A stretch of DNA of 49,535 bases, from NCBI RefSeq assembly GCF_904424705.1, contig NZ_CAJGBF010000024.1, forward strand, positions 1 through 49,535. Direction: 5' to 3'. The stretch's first letter is position 1. Every line of letters begins with the position of its first letter. Positions 1 to 9,107 of the stretch are shown here, one piece after another. The position numbers and the translations under genes are program-made. The notes below the pieces were generated by a model that worked only from the letters and a program-made list of their open reading frames with translations, was not told the DNA's origin and searched no databases. This DNA comes from Rossellomorea arthrocnemi. GTDB lineage: Bacteria > Bacillota > Bacilli > Bacillales > Bacillaceae_B.

Positions 1-116
<116 letters not shown>

Positions 117-286
117 TAAAGAGTCATGATTTTAATGAACAACAATTGGTCGATATTCGGCTTTCTTGACATCAATCCTTTATCTAGTTTTCAGGGAACA
201 AATTTTATATGAAAATATAAAAAAGCCTTGAAAAATTATATCTACACGATATAATAATACTTGTCCTTAATAGAGACGAGACATAG

Positions 287-403
<117 letters not shown>

Positions 404-413
404 TATATATTAT

Positions 414-489
414 GGAGGATTAGCTCAGCTGGGAGAGCATCTGCCTTACAAGCAGAGGGTCGGCGGTTCGATCCCGTCATCCTCCACCA
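414..489 (+). tRNA. tRNA-Val (TAC)
   Basis: 76 nt cloverleaf with encoded CCA. The anticodon loop CTTACAA gives TAC. First gene of a 21-tRNA cluster directly behind 5S rRNA. Confidence 0.97.
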
Positions 490-586
490 AAGATTTTTGC
501 TTTAGCAAAATATCTTTCCTTGAACTGTTCTGGTGAAACACTTTTCTTAACGAGCGTTCTTGGAAAAAATAAACATAATCATACAT

Positions 587-662
<76 letters not shown>

Positions 663-672
663 TTTGGTTTGT

Positions 673-748
673 GAGCCATTAGCTCAGTTGGTAGAGCATC
701 TGACTTTTAATCAGAGGGTCGAAGGTTCGAATCCTTCATGGCTCACCA
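673..748 (+). tRNA. tRNA-Lys (TTT)
   Basis: 76 nt, acceptor GAGCCAT pairs with ATGGCTC, CCA encoded, anticodon TTT in the loop of GACTTTTAATC. Confidence 0.97.
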
Positions 749-813
749 TAGATTTTTGCGAAAGCAAAATATCTTACCTGGGATTTTCACCAATGTGAAA
801 ATCAAAAGTATAT

Positions 814-895
814 GCGGGTGTGGCGGAATTGGCAGACGCACCAGACTTAGGATCTGGCGCCGCAAGGCGTGGGGGTTCAAGTCCCTTCACCCGCA
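814..895 (+). tRNA. tRNA-Leu (TAG), CCA not encoded
   Basis: Class II tRNA with a long variable arm. Acceptor GCGGGTG pairs with CACCCGC, anticodon TAG. The discriminator A is followed by CTTTT, so CCA must be added after transcription. Confidence 0.96.
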
Positions 896-905
896 CTTTT
901 ATTTT

Positions 906-980
906 GCGGAAGTAGTTCAGTGGTAGAACACCACCTTGCCAAGGTGGGGGTCGCGGGTTCGAATCCCGTCTTCCGCTCCA
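906..980 (+). tRNA. tRNA-Gly (GCC)
   Basis: 75 nt cloverleaf, acceptor GCGGAAG pairs with CTTCCGC, CCA encoded, anticodon GCC. Only 10 bp after tRNA-Leu. Confidence 0.97.
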
Positions 981-988
981 GAAGTATT

Positions 989-1077
989 GCCGGGGTGGCG
1001 GAACTGGCAGACGCACAGGACTTAAAATCCTGCGGTAGGTGACTACCGTACCGGTTCGATTCCGGTCCTCGGCACCA
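989..1077 (+). tRNA. tRNA-Leu (TAA)
   Basis: 89 nt class II tRNA with a long variable arm (GCGGTAGGTGACTACCGT), CCA encoded, anticodon TAA. Confidence 0.97.
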
Positions 1078-1149
1078 ACGTTTTTTGCGAATGCAAAATA
1101 ACGTTCATTAATTTTGATTTTCAAATACTATTAATGAACAAATAAATAT

Positions 1150-1226
1150 GCGCCCGTAGCTCAATTGGATAGAGCGTTTGACTACGGATCAAAAGGTTAG
1201 GGGTTCGACTCCTCTCGGGCGCGCCA
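1150..1226 (+). tRNA. tRNA-Arg (ACG)
   Basis: 77 nt cloverleaf, acceptor GCGCCCG pairs with CGGGCGC, CCA encoded, anticodon ACG (A34 usually becomes inosine). Confidence 0.97.
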
Positions 1227-1233
1227 TATATTT

Positions 1234-1310
1234 CGGGAAGTAGCTCAGCTTGGTAGAGCACTTGGTTTGGGACCAAGGGGTCGCAGGTTCGAATCCTGTC
1301 TTCCCGACCA
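1234..1310 (+). tRNA. tRNA-Pro (TGG)
   Basis: 77 nt, acceptor CGGGAAG pairs with CTTCCCG, CCA encoded, anticodon TGG. Confidence 0.97.
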
Positions 1311-1318
1311 CTTCATTT

Positions 1319-1394
1319 GGGGCCTTAGCTCAGCTGGGAGAGCGCCTGCTTTGCACGCAGGAGGTCAGCGGTTCGATCCCGCTAGGCTCCACCA
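1319..1394 (+). tRNA. tRNA-Ala (TGC)
   Basis: 76 nt, acceptor GGGGCCT pairs with AGGCTCC through one G-T wobble, CCA encoded, anticodon TGC. Confidence 0.97.
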
Positions 1395-1468
1395 ATCTTT
1401 TTGCGAAAGCAAACTAAACTTCATTGGTTTTACGAAAGTAAAATTCAATAGAATATTACATGTTTCTT

Positions 1469-1545
1469 GGCGGTGTAGCTCAGCTGGCTAGAGCGTACGG
1501 TTCATACCCGTGAGGTCGGGGGTTCGATCCCCTCCGCCGCTACCA
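1469..1545 (+). tRNA. tRNA-Met (CAT), elongator type
   Basis: 77 nt, anticodon CAT, CCA encoded. The fully paired acceptor (GGCGGTG with CGCCGCT and G-T wobbles) and its place in the cluster fit the elongator tRNA-Met, not the initiator. Confidence 0.92.
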
Positions 1546-1549
1546 ATAG

Positions 1550-1626
1550 GGACCTTTAGCTCAGTTGGTTAGAGCAGACGGCTCATAACCGTCCGGTCGT
1601 AGGTTCGAGTCCTACAAGGTCCACCA
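1550..1626 (+). tRNA. tRNA-Ile2 (CAT, probably lysidine-modified)
   Basis: 77 nt, acceptor GGACCTT pairs with AAGGTCC, CCA encoded, anticodon CAT. The sequence matches what I recall of the bacillar Ile2 species, whose C34 is changed to lysidine by TilS so that it reads AUA. A simple anticodon call would label it Met. Confidence 0.85.
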
Positions 1627-1642
1627 AGTACCATTTTATTAG

Positions 1643-1735
1643 GGAGGAATACCCAAGTCCGGCTGAAGGGATCGGTCTTGAAAACCGACAGGGGTGTAAC
1701 AGCCCGCGGGGGTTCGAATCCCCCTTCCTCCTCCA
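1643..1735 (+). tRNA. tRNA-Ser (TGA)
   Basis: 93 nt class II tRNA with a long variable arm, acceptor GGAGGAA pairs with TTCCTCC, CCA encoded, anticodon TGA. Confidence 0.97.
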
Positions 1736-1748
1736 TAATTCCTTTAAC

Positions 1749-1771
1749 TTATATCGTCGCGGGGTGGAGCA
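1749..1771 (+). repeat. Duplicated upstream flank and 5' end of tRNA-fMet
   Basis: A 23-bp stretch is identical to 1893-1915. It contains 9 bp of upstream sequence and the first 14 bases of the initiator tRNA gene (CGCGGGGTGGAGCA). After it the sequence departs from a tRNA, so this copy is a non-functional fragment 144 bp upstream of the real gene. Confidence 0.9.
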
Positions 1772-1901
1772 CGACCGAATAATCTTCGGAGCGTACACAT
1801 CAGCGCACCGACTGAGCAGCAGCTTGAATAAGCATACTGAAGTCGGGGTGGTTCTACGTGATGCACAATTGGATAGTAGGAACTCAATTATTTTATATCG
1901 T

Positions 1902-1975
<74 letters not shown>

Positions 1976-2150
1976 TACCATTTTGACTCGGATATGAATT
2001 AAGATGTTGATAATTCTCAATGAGTCACGTATGGATAGTTATTTTCGCTGTCGCGAGGTAATGAAACCTATTTTGCTAGCGCAAATAATGAAAGTTATTT
2101 TGACTATCGTCAAGGTAATGAAAGTTATTTTTGCTGACGCAAAAAACTCT

Positions 2151-2227
2151 GGTCCGGTAGTTCAGTTGGTTAGAATGCCTGCCTGTCACGCAGGAGGTCG
2201 CGGGTTCGAGTCCCGTCCGGACCGCCA
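2151..2227 (+). tRNA. tRNA-Asp (GTC)
   Basis: 77 nt, acceptor GGTCCGG pairs with CCGGACC, CCA encoded, anticodon GTC. Confidence 0.97.
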
Positions 2228-2396
2228 TTTTTAATTTGATTTTAATGAATGTTTATTGAAAAAGAAAAGGGTTTCGATAAGCAAGAAGGTCGAGGAAGCG
2301 ATCGAAGGAACACCGGAGCGTATTCAACATACGTGAGGATGTGACTGAGTGAGCTGACGAAGAGATTCGAAGCTTAGTGGAAGCCGAATACTATTT

Positions 2397-2472
2397 GGCT
2401 CAGTAGCTCAGTTGGTAGAGCAATGGACTGAAAATCCATGTGTCGGCGGTTCGATTCCGTCCTGAGCCACCA
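2397..2472 (+). tRNA. tRNA-Phe (GAA)
   Basis: 76 nt, acceptor GGCTCAG pairs with CTGAGCC, CCA encoded, anticodon GAA. Preceded by a 169-bp spacer. Confidence 0.97.
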
Positions 2473-2495
2473 TTTTTTCTGTTTATTCACATTAT

Positions 2496-2572
2496 GGCGA
2501 TTGTGGCGAAGTGGTTAACGCACCTGATTGTGGTTCAGGCATTCGTGGGTTCGATTCCCATCAGTCGCCCCA
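2496..2572 (+). tRNA. tRNA-His (GTG)
   Basis: Anticodon GTG, CCA encoded. The extra 5' G opposite discriminator C (GGCGATTG against CAGTCGCC) is the His-tRNA identity element. Confidence 0.96.
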
Positions 2573-2592
2573 TATTTTCTTGAATAAATTGT

Positions 2593-2666
2593 GCGGGTGT
2601 AGTTTAGTGGTAAAACCTCAGCCTTCCAAGCTGATGATGAGGGTTCGATTCCCTTCACCCGCTCCA
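2593..2666 (+). tRNA. tRNA-Gly (TCC)
   Basis: 74 nt, acceptor GCGGGTG pairs with CACCCGC, CCA encoded, anticodon TCC. Confidence 0.97.
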
Positions 2667-2674
2667 ATTATTAT

Positions 2675-2751
<77 letters not shown>

Positions 2752-2760
2752 TTTTATTAT

Positions 2761-2835
2761 TCCGCAGTAGCTCAGTGGTAGAGCTATCGGCTGTTAACCG
2801 ATCGGTCGCAAGTTCGAATCTTGCCTGCGGAGCCA
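2761..2835 (+). tRNA. tRNA-Asn (GTT)
   Basis: 75 nt, acceptor TCCGCAG pairs with CTGCGGA, CCA encoded, anticodon GTT. Confidence 0.97.
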
Positions 2836-2840
2836 AATAT

Positions 2841-2931
2841 GGGGAAGTACTCAAGTGGCTGAAGAGGCGCCCCTGCTAAGGGTGTAGGTCGGGCAACTGG
2901 CGCGAGGGTTCAAATCCCTCCTTCTCCGCCA
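2841..2931 (+). tRNA. tRNA-Ser (GCT)
   Basis: 91 nt class II tRNA, acceptor GGGGAAG pairs with CTTCTCC through one G-T wobble, CCA encoded, anticodon GCT. Starts 5 bp after tRNA-Asn. Confidence 0.96.
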
Positions 2932-2935
2932 TTAC

Positions 2936-3007
2936 GGCCCATTGGTCAAGCGGTTAAGACACCGCCCTTTCACGGCGGTAACACGGGTTCGAATCCCGTA
3001 TGGGTCA
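2936..3007 (+). tRNA. tRNA-Glu (TTC), CCA not encoded
   Basis: 72 nt, acceptor GGCCCAT pairs with ATGGGTC, anticodon TTC. Discriminator A is followed by TTATG, so CCA is not encoded. Last tRNA of the cluster. Confidence 0.95.
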
Positions 3008-3013
3008 TTATGA

Positions 3014-3045
3014 AGAGACTATCATTTGGATAGTCTCTTTTTTTG
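3014..3045 (+). terminator. Terminator of the rrn-tRNA operon
   Basis: A 10-bp stem (AGAGACTATC with GATAGTCTCT) with a short loop, followed by a run of T, directly after tRNA-Glu. Confidence 0.93.
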
Positions 3046-3554
3046 TGTGTAAAGTAAAATACATGGCTAAAACAGGATTAAAATAAACGGTTTACGCTAG
3101 AAAGTATCTCCTGATTCTCCACGAATGATATATGATCAAACTTGATCATTTTATAATCGACTTTCTCCTTGCATTATCAACTTCTTCTCTTCTTCTCTTC
3201 TTTTCTACTCACATTTTCAATGAAAACAACAATGGATTTAAGTCATATTCTTCACCCCTTCATTCGACACCGCCATCTCCTCGCCCCTCCAGTCAAAAAC
3301 TTTACAAAATAACGTAATCCTTCTGGGTTTTCAACAAATTCCACATTTATTAACAGAAAAATTTTCGACAAATTCCGCTACATATTCGCCATGATTTCCC
3401 AATGTAAACCCTGTCATTTCCTAAGACTTCCCTAATAGGGTCGCTAAAGCATTTGGTATGTAGGAAATTGTCGTAATTGAGCGACGATTATAAAGAGGAT
3501 TTTATTGAAGTTGTTAGAAAGTAGTATATAGATTGAAAAAATGTAGGTGAGATG
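3046..3554 (+). promoter_or_regulatory. Intergenic leader of the glycogen operon
   Basis: About 500 bp without a credible gene. It holds a pyrimidine-rich stretch (3179-3208) and a direct repeat TTTTC(A/G)ACAAATTCC at 3328-3342 and 3362-3376. The second copy contains TTCGACA, the inverse of the Spo0A box core TGTCGAA. A weak sigma-A-like -10 (TATAAA, 3489-3494) lies 61 bp before glgB, with only a poor -35 (TTGTCG, 3468-3473, 15-bp spacer). I do not see a clear sigma-E promoter, although glg is sigma-E-controlled in B. subtilis. Confidence 0.4.
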
Positions 3555-5414
3555 ATGAACGCAATGACCATAACAGATTATGATGTTTTTTTGTTTCATG
3601 AGGGAAATTTGCAGCAGGCCTATCAGTTTATGGGTTCACATGTGCGAAGGGATTCCACTGGGACCTATACAGAATTTTGCGTTTGGGCACCGAAAGCAAG
3701 GCATGTTTCATTGGTGGGGTCCTTTAATCAGTGGAATGGAAATGGTTATGATCTAATAAGACGGAATAGCGAAGGTTTGTGGACGATTCGAGTCGATAAA
3801 GATTTATCTGGAGAGACGTATAAATATGAGATTACCACTCCCTCCGGAACAAAGAAGCTGAAGGCGGACCCATATGGTTTTGCCGCCGAGAAGCGCCCTC
3901 AAACGGCAAGCATCGTCTTTGAGCTTGCGGGTTTTGCCTGGGAAGATGAGAAGTGGATTGAGGACCGCTCTGCGTCATCGGTCTATGACAAACCGATGAC
4001 GATTTATGAAGTTCATTTAGGCACGTGGAAGAAGAAAGCGGGAAAGTTTCTTTCTTATAAGGAATTGGCACAGCAATTGATTCCTCATGTGAAGGAACTG
4101 GGGTTCACTCATATCGAACTGCTGCCGGTCACAGAGCATCCGTTTGATCGTTCCTGGGGATATCAGGGAACTGGTTATTACTCCCCGACCAGTCGCTATG
4201 GCTCACCACATGAATTGATGACATTTGTGAATGAATGTCATTTACATAATATTGGCGTGATTTTAGATTGGGTTCCCGGTCATTTTTGTAAGGATGCACA
4301 TGGCTTATATGAGTTTGATGGTTCGTTTGCCTATGAGTACAAAGAGGAAAGAGATCGTGAGAATTATACATGGGGAACGGCCAATTTTGATTTAGGCAAA
4401 GGTGAAGTGAGAAGCTTCCTGATTTCCAATGCTCGTTTCTGGATGGATAAGTATCATATCGATGGCTTTCGGATTGATGCAGTGGCCAATATCATATATT
4501 GGGCGAATCAGGGTCAGCTTGCTCCGAATGAAGGGGCCATTCAGTTTTTGAAAAACCTGAATAAAGCCGTTTTTGAGTTTGATCCTTCGATTCTGATGAT
4601 CGCAGAGGATTCTACGGACTGGCCTCAAGTGACGTCTCCTGTTCATTATGGAGGACTGGGATTTAATTATAAGTGGAATATGGGATGGATGAATGACGTC
4701 CTTAAATATATGGAAACCGATACGTCTGAACGGAGGCATGTACATTCTCTTATCACTTTTTCACTGTTATATGCTTTTTCAGAGAATTATGTGCTGCCCT
4801 TTTCCCATGATGAAGTGGTGCATGGGAAGAAATCATTATTAAATAAAATGCCGGGGGATTACTGGCAGAAGTTCGCTCAATATCGGCTTCTCCTCAGCTA
4901 TATGATGGCTCATCCAGGGAAGAAGCTTCTGTTCATGGGAAGTGAACTTGCTCCATTTTCAGAATGGAAGGACCTTGAAGAATTAGATTGGCATTTAATG
5001 GATTACGAATTTCATCACAAATTCAATTCATATTTTAAAGAGCTTATGCATTTATATAAAGGTGCTGAACCATTATTCCAGATGGATCATCGTTCAGAGG
5101 GATTTGAATGGGTGGATGTGAATAATACAGACCAGCAAATATTTTCGTTCATTCGTTATGGGATAGAGAAGCGGGATCATTTTGTGGTGATCTGCAATTT
5201 CAGTCCGATTGTGTATCACCAGTATAAGGTGGGAGTGAATAAGGTTTCTTCTTATGAAGAGATTTGGAATAGTGATGATGAACGGTTTGGCGGTTCAAAC
5301 CAGGTGAATCCAAAGCCGCTTACCGTGCACAATGAGCCGTACCACGGAAGAGAAGGATATGTGGAAATGACGATTCCACCTTACGCAGCCGTTTATTTAA
5401 AACCAATTGATTGA
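3555..5414 (+). CDS. glgB: 1,4-alpha-glucan branching enzyme
   Basis: Transfers alpha-1,4 glucan segments to alpha-1,6 positions, making the branches of glycogen in the cytoplasm. The N-terminal part is a CBM48/E-set domain (about residues 15-110), followed by a GH13 barrel. The nucleophile Asp (about residue 308, in GFRIDAV), acid/base Glu (about 351, in MIAEDST) and third acidic residue (about 419, in FSHDEV) are visible. The length of 619 aa is close to the 627 of B. subtilis. Three ATG codons compete (3552, 3555, 3564); 3555 gives the best spacing to AGGTGA at 3545-3550. First gene of the glgBCDAP operon. Confidence 0.96.
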   Translation: MNAMTITDYDVFLFHEGNLQQAYQFMGSHVRRDSTGTYTEFCVWAPKARHVSLVGSFNQWNGNGYDLIRRNSEGLWTIRVDKDLSGETYKYEITTPSGTKKLKADPYGFAAEKRPQTASIVFELAGFAWEDEKWIEDRSASSVYDKPMTIYEVHLGTWKKKAGKFLSYKELAQQLIPHVKELGFTHIELLPVTEHPFDRSWGYQGTGYYSPTSRYGSPHELMTFVNECHLHNIGVILDWVPGHFCKDAHGLYEFDGSFAYEYKEERDRENYTWGTANFDLGKGEVRSFLISNARFWMDKYHIDGFRIDAVANIIYWANQGQLAPNEGAIQFLKNLNKAVFEFDPSILMIAEDSTDWPQVTSPVHYGGLGFNYKWNMGWMNDVLKYMETDTSERRHVHSLITFSLLYAFSENYVLPFSHDEVVHGKKSLLNKMPGDYWQKFAQYRLLLSYMMAHPGKKLLFMGSELAPFSEWKDLEELDWHLMDYEFHHKFNSYFKELMHLYKGAEPLFQMDHRSEGFEWVDVNNTDQQIFSFIRYGIEKRDHFVVICNFSPIVYHQYKVGVNKVSSYEEIWNSDDERFGGSNQVNPKPLTVHNEPYHGREGYVEMTIPPYAAVYLKPID

Positions 5415-5427
5415 AAGGGGAGAAGGA

Positions 5428-6588
5428 ATGATGGCAAAAGGTAGATGTGTGGCCATGTTATTAGCAGGTGGAAAAGGGAGCAGGTTAAGTTCATTGACGA
5501 AGAGTCTGGCGAAACCGGCTGTACCATTTGGAGGGAAGTACCGTATCATTGATTTTACCCTGAGCAATTGCACGAACTCAGGCATCGATACTGTAGGGGT
5601 CCTGACTCAGTACCAGCCACTGGTATTGAATTCTTATATTGGGATCGGGAGTGCCTGGGATCTGGATCGTAAAAACGGTGGCGTGACCGTGCTGCCCCCG
5701 TACGCTGAATCATCTGAGATGCGGTGGTATACGGGTACGGCAAGTGCTATCTATCAAAATATGAATTACCTTGAGCAATATGATCCTGAGTACGTATTGA
5801 TTCTATCTGGTGATCATATTTACAAAATGGATTATAGTAAAATGCTTGATTATCATATTGAGAAAAAAGCAGATGTCTCGATTTCAGTCATTGAAGTAGG
5901 ATGGGATGAGGCCAGCCGTTTCGGACTGATGAACACGAATGAAGAAATGAGAGTCACAGAATTTGAAGAAAAACCGGCTTTTCCTAAGAGTAACCTTGCT
6001 TCGATGGGCATCTACATTTTCAATTATTCCGTACTGAAGGATTATCTGGAGATGGATGAACGCAACCCTGATTCCAGTCATGACTTTGGGAAGGATGTCA
6101 TCCCACTCCTGCTTGATGAAAAGAAGAAACTGATGGCTTATCCATTTGAAGGGTATTGGAAGGATGTCGGAACTGTTAAAAGCCTTTGGGAAGCGAATAT
6201 GGATCTGATTGATGAACAGAATGAGCTGAATCTGTTTGATCATGACTGGAGAGTATATTCGGTTAATCCGAATGAGCCTCCTCAATATATTTCAGAAGAA
6301 GCCCTTGTAGAGGGATCTCTAGTGAATGAAGGGTGTACGATTGAAGGGACGATTCAGAAGTCGGTACTTTTCCAGGGAACAACGGTGAAAAAAGGAGCGC
6401 ATGTCAGCCGCTCAGTCATTATGCCGGATGCCGTCATTGGGGAAAACGCCTATATCGAGCAGGCGATCGTACCGTCGAATATAAAGATTCCGAGCGGTTT
6501 GTGTATCATGCCGGAAGAGGGGTCTGATGAAATCATCCTGGTGACGGAATCATTTATTGAAACACTACTGGAACAGGAAAAAGTGTAA
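5428..6588 (+). CDS. glgC: Glucose-1-phosphate adenylyltransferase, catalytic subunit
   Basis: Makes ADP-glucose from glucose-1-phosphate and ATP, the committed step of bacterial glycogen synthesis. The nucleotidyltransferase motif [10 protein letters not shown] lies near the N terminus, followed by [16 protein letters not shown]. The C-terminal third has the hexapeptide character of a left-handed beta helix. The frame is open from a TTG at 5407, but a purine-rich RBS (5413-5426) directs initiation to ATG 5428 or 5431. About 386 aa, against 380 in B. subtilis. It lies 13 bp after glgB. In bacilli GlgC acts together with GlgD. Confidence 0.95.
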   Translation: MMAKGRCVAMLLAGGKGSRLSSLTKSLAKPAVPFGGKYRIIDFTLSNCTNSGIDTVGVLTQYQPLVLNSYIGIGSAWDLDRKNGGVTVLPPYAESSEMRWYTGTASAIYQNMNYLEQYDPEYVLILSGDHIYKMDYSKMLDYHIEKKADVSISVIEVGWDEASRFGLMNTNEEMRVTEFEEKPAFPKSNLASMGIYIFNYSVLKDYLEMDERNPDSSHDFGKDVIPLLLDEKKKLMAYPFEGYWKDVGTVKSLWEANMDLIDEQNELNLFDHDWRVYSVNPNEPPQYISEEALVEGSLVNEGCTIEGTIQKSVLFQGTTVKKGAHVSRSVIMPDAVIGENAYIEQAIVPSNIKIPSGLCIMPEEGSDEIILVTESFIETLLEQEKV

Positions 6589-6636
6589 GGTTTGAGACCA
6601 ACATTACAATATTACAACATTAGAGGAGGAAGTGTT

Positions 6637-7665
6637 TTGAAAAATACAATGCTTGGTGTTATTGACGCTACGAGTTACTATAATTCATTGGAGGATTTAT
6701 TATTACATCGCTCATTAGCAGCTCTTCCGATTGCAGGGAGATACCGGTTGATCGACTTTGTACTCTCCAATATGGTGAATTCCGATATTGGTTCCGTTGC
6801 CATTTTTCCTAAGTTTCAATACCGTTCCCTGATGGATCACCTGGGATCAGGAAAGAACTGGGATCTGAACCGGAAACGTGATGGATTGTTTTTCTTTCCT
6901 GCACCGGGATTGGAAGCAAATGAAGAGGGGGTAGGTTCCTTTAATCACTTTGCTCATCATCTGGACTATTTTAATCGCAGTACCCAGGAGTATGCATTGA
7001 TCAGCAATTGCTTTACGTTGTGTAACATAGCCTATCAACCGGTTCTTGAACGACACATCAGGATCGGCTGTGATATTACGGAAATGCGTCACAACGGGAA
7101 CTCGTTGGATATGTACCTGGTTAAGACGTCTACGCTTATCGAGTTGATTAAAGGACGCCGTGAAACAGGCTACACATGTATGAAGGATGTCGTAGATGAT
7201 ATGGATAGCGGCTTTAAAGTATGCGGCTATGAGCATGAGGGGTTTGTTCAAACGATTGATTGTATCGAGGAGTACTATGATGCCAGCATGAAGCTGTTGA
7301 ATTTATCTTATTGGAAAGAGTTGTTTAAAAAGGATGCCCCGATCTATACAAAGGTGAAAGATGAGCCGCCGACTCGCTATACTTCTCTTGCCAGTGTGAA
7401 GAATAGCATCATTGCCAATGGGTGCTATATTGAAGGACAAGTACGGAATTCAATGATGTTCCGGGCGGTGAAGGTCGGGAAGGGTACGTCGATTTCAAAT
7501 AGCATCATTATGCAAAAGAGCCAAATTGGAGATAACTGTGTACTAGAGAATGTGATCTTGGATAAAGATGTGAGAATAGAGGATGGCGTCAAGCTTATCG
7601 GAGATCCAAACAATCCAATTGTCATTCGCAAAGGGATGATTCAAGGAGCGCTGATGAATTCGTGA
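6637..7665 (+). CDS. glgD: Glucose-1-phosphate adenylyltransferase-like regulatory subunit
   Basis: Paralogue of GlgC that forms a mixed enzyme with it and modulates activity. The protein keeps the AGRYRLIDF segment and the C-terminal beta-helix repeats. The N-terminal GGxGxRL nucleotide loop is replaced by an unrelated sequence (GVIDATSYYN), as expected for the non-catalytic partner. TTG 6637 is chosen because GAGGAGG (6623-6629) lies 7 bp before it. This gives 342 aa, matching the roughly 343 of B. subtilis. The upstream in-frame TTG at 6592 has no RBS. The stop overlaps glgA by 4 bp (GTGA). Confidence 0.93.
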   Translation: MKNTMLGVIDATSYYNSLEDLLLHRSLAALPIAGRYRLIDFVLSNMVNSDIGSVAIFPKFQYRSLMDHLGSGKNWDLNRKRDGLFFFPAPGLEANEEGVGSFNHFAHHLDYFNRSTQEYALISNCFTLCNIAYQPVLERHIRIGCDITEMRHNGNSLDMYLVKTSTLIELIKGRRETGYTCMKDVVDDMDSGFKVCGYEHEGFVQTIDCIEEYYDASMKLLNLSYWKELFKKDAPIYTKVKDEPPTRYTSLASVKNSIIANGCYIEGQVRNSMMFRAVKVGKGTSISNSIIMQKSQIGDNCVLENVILDKDVRIEDGVKLIGDPNNPIVIRKGMIQGALMNS

Positions 7666-9107
7666 AAGTGTTATTTGTAGTATCGGAGTGTGTCCCTTTT
7701 ATTAAATCTGGAGGCTTAGCGGATGTTGCAGGCGCTTTGCCTAAGGAGTTAAAGAGTTTAGGCACAGATGTCAGGGTGATTTTGCCTAAATACGGCGGGA
7801 TCCCTCAAGAGTTTCGTTCAAAAATGAAACGAAAGAAAGAGTTTTTCGTGTCGGTTGGATGGCGAAACCAGTATTGTGGAGTAGAAGAGTACAGTGAAAA
7901 TGGAGTAACGTATTATTTTGTCGACAATGAGTACTATTTTAATCGGGAACGTCTATACGGATACTTTGATGATGGGGAGCGCTTTGCATACTTTACAAGA
8001 GCAGTCCTGGAAAGTATCGCAGTACTTGATTTTTATCCTGATGTGATTCATTGTCATGATTGGCACACTGGCATGGTTCCCTTCCTGTTGAGAAGCGAGT
8101 ATCAAGAGAGACCGGGCTATTCATTTATCCGCAGCGTTTTTACCATTCATAATCTGCAATTTCAAGGGATATACCCTAAACAGGTGATGACTGACTTATT
8201 AGGCATTCCGGAGAAGTATTTTCATCATGAGTACCTCGAGTTTTATGGAAATGTCAATTTTATGAAAGGGGCGCTCATCTCAGCGGATTTTGTCACAACT
8301 GTGAGCCCTACCTATAAAGAGGAAATCCTGACGCCTTACTATGGAGAAAAGCTTCATAATATCCTTGGTCAGCGGTATAACCAACTATTAGGAATCCTTA
8401 ATGGAATCGACGATGAAGTGTACAATCCTGATGAGGGGGAGTTTCCTTATTTCAGCGGTAACCTTCATGGTAAGAAGCAGACAAAGCGTCTTCTGCAAAA
8501 GAGCCTGGGATTTGAGGAGAATGAAAGTATCCCTCTCGTGTCCATCATTTCAAGGTTAACGAACCAAAAGGGCCTTGAATTGGTCAGGGGCGTCTTTCAT
8601 GAAATGATCCAGGAGAATGTTCAGTTTGTCTTATTGGGAACAGGGGATTGGGAGTTTGAACAGTTCTTCAGGGAGATGGAATGGACGTATCCGGATAAGG
8701 TCAGAGTACAGATCGGCTTCAATGAGGAATTGGCAAAACAGATCTATTCTGCCAGTGATTTGTTCCTGATGCCTTCTAAATTTGAACCGTGCGGACTGGG
8801 GCAATTGATTGCCATGAGGTATGGAGCCCTTCCACTTGTTCGTGAGACAGGTGGACTGAATGATACGGTAGAGTCCTACAATGAAGAAACAAAGAGCGGC
8901 AACGGCTTTTCTTTCAAAAATTTTAATGCTCATGATCTGCTCTATACCTATCGAAGAGCTCTTTCGTATTTCTATGAAGATCCGGAAACATGGAATCATA
9001 TTGTACGAACCGCCATGAATAAGGATTATAGTTGGGCACAATCGGCCTTTAAGTATAATCAACTATATGCTGACCTGGTATCAAGGAGTGAAAGCCATGT
9101 TTTCTGA
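7662..9107 (+). CDS. glgA: Glycogen synthase (ADP-glucose type)
   Basis: GT5 glycosyltransferase that extends alpha-1,4 glucan from ADP-glucose. The diagnostic KSGGLADVAGALP motif is at residues 15-27 (KxGGL binds ADP-glucose). The C-terminal GT-B half carries SKFEPCGLGQL and RETGGLNDTV, which hold the sugar-nucleotide contacts. 481 aa, near the 484 of B. subtilis. It starts with GTG overlapping the glgD stop, which suggests translational coupling; AAGGAG lies about 12 bp upstream. The end overlaps the start of glgP by 11 bp. Confidence 0.95.
   Translation: MKVLFVVSECVPFIKSGGLADVAGALPKELKSLGTDVRVILPKYGGIPQEFRSKMKRKKEFFVSVGWRNQYCGVEEYSENGVTYYFVDNEYYFNRERLYGYFDDGERFAYFTRAVLESIAVLDFYPDVIHCHDWHTGMVPFLLRSEYQERPGYSFIRSVFTIHNLQFQGIYPKQVMTDLLGIPEKYFHHEYLEFYGNVNFMKGALISADFVTTVSPTYKEEILTPYYGEKLHNILGQRYNQLLGILNGIDDEVYNPDEGEFPYFSGNLHGKKQTKRLLQKSLGFEENESIPLVSIISRLTNQKGLELVRGVFHEMIQENVQFVLLGTGDWEFEQFFREMEWTYPDKVRVQIGFNEELAKQIYSASDLFLMPSKFEPCGLGQLIAMRYGALPLVRETGGLNDTVESYNEETKSGNGFSFKNFNAHDLLYTYRRALSYFYEDPETWNHIVRTAMNKDYSWAQSAFKYNQLYADLVSRSESHVF

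Noticed and set aside
3132..3317. 61-codon frame before glgB
   Set aside because: The peptide is a Ser/Leu/Phe run encoded by a pyrimidine-rich stretch and has no good RBS. Better read as leader DNA.
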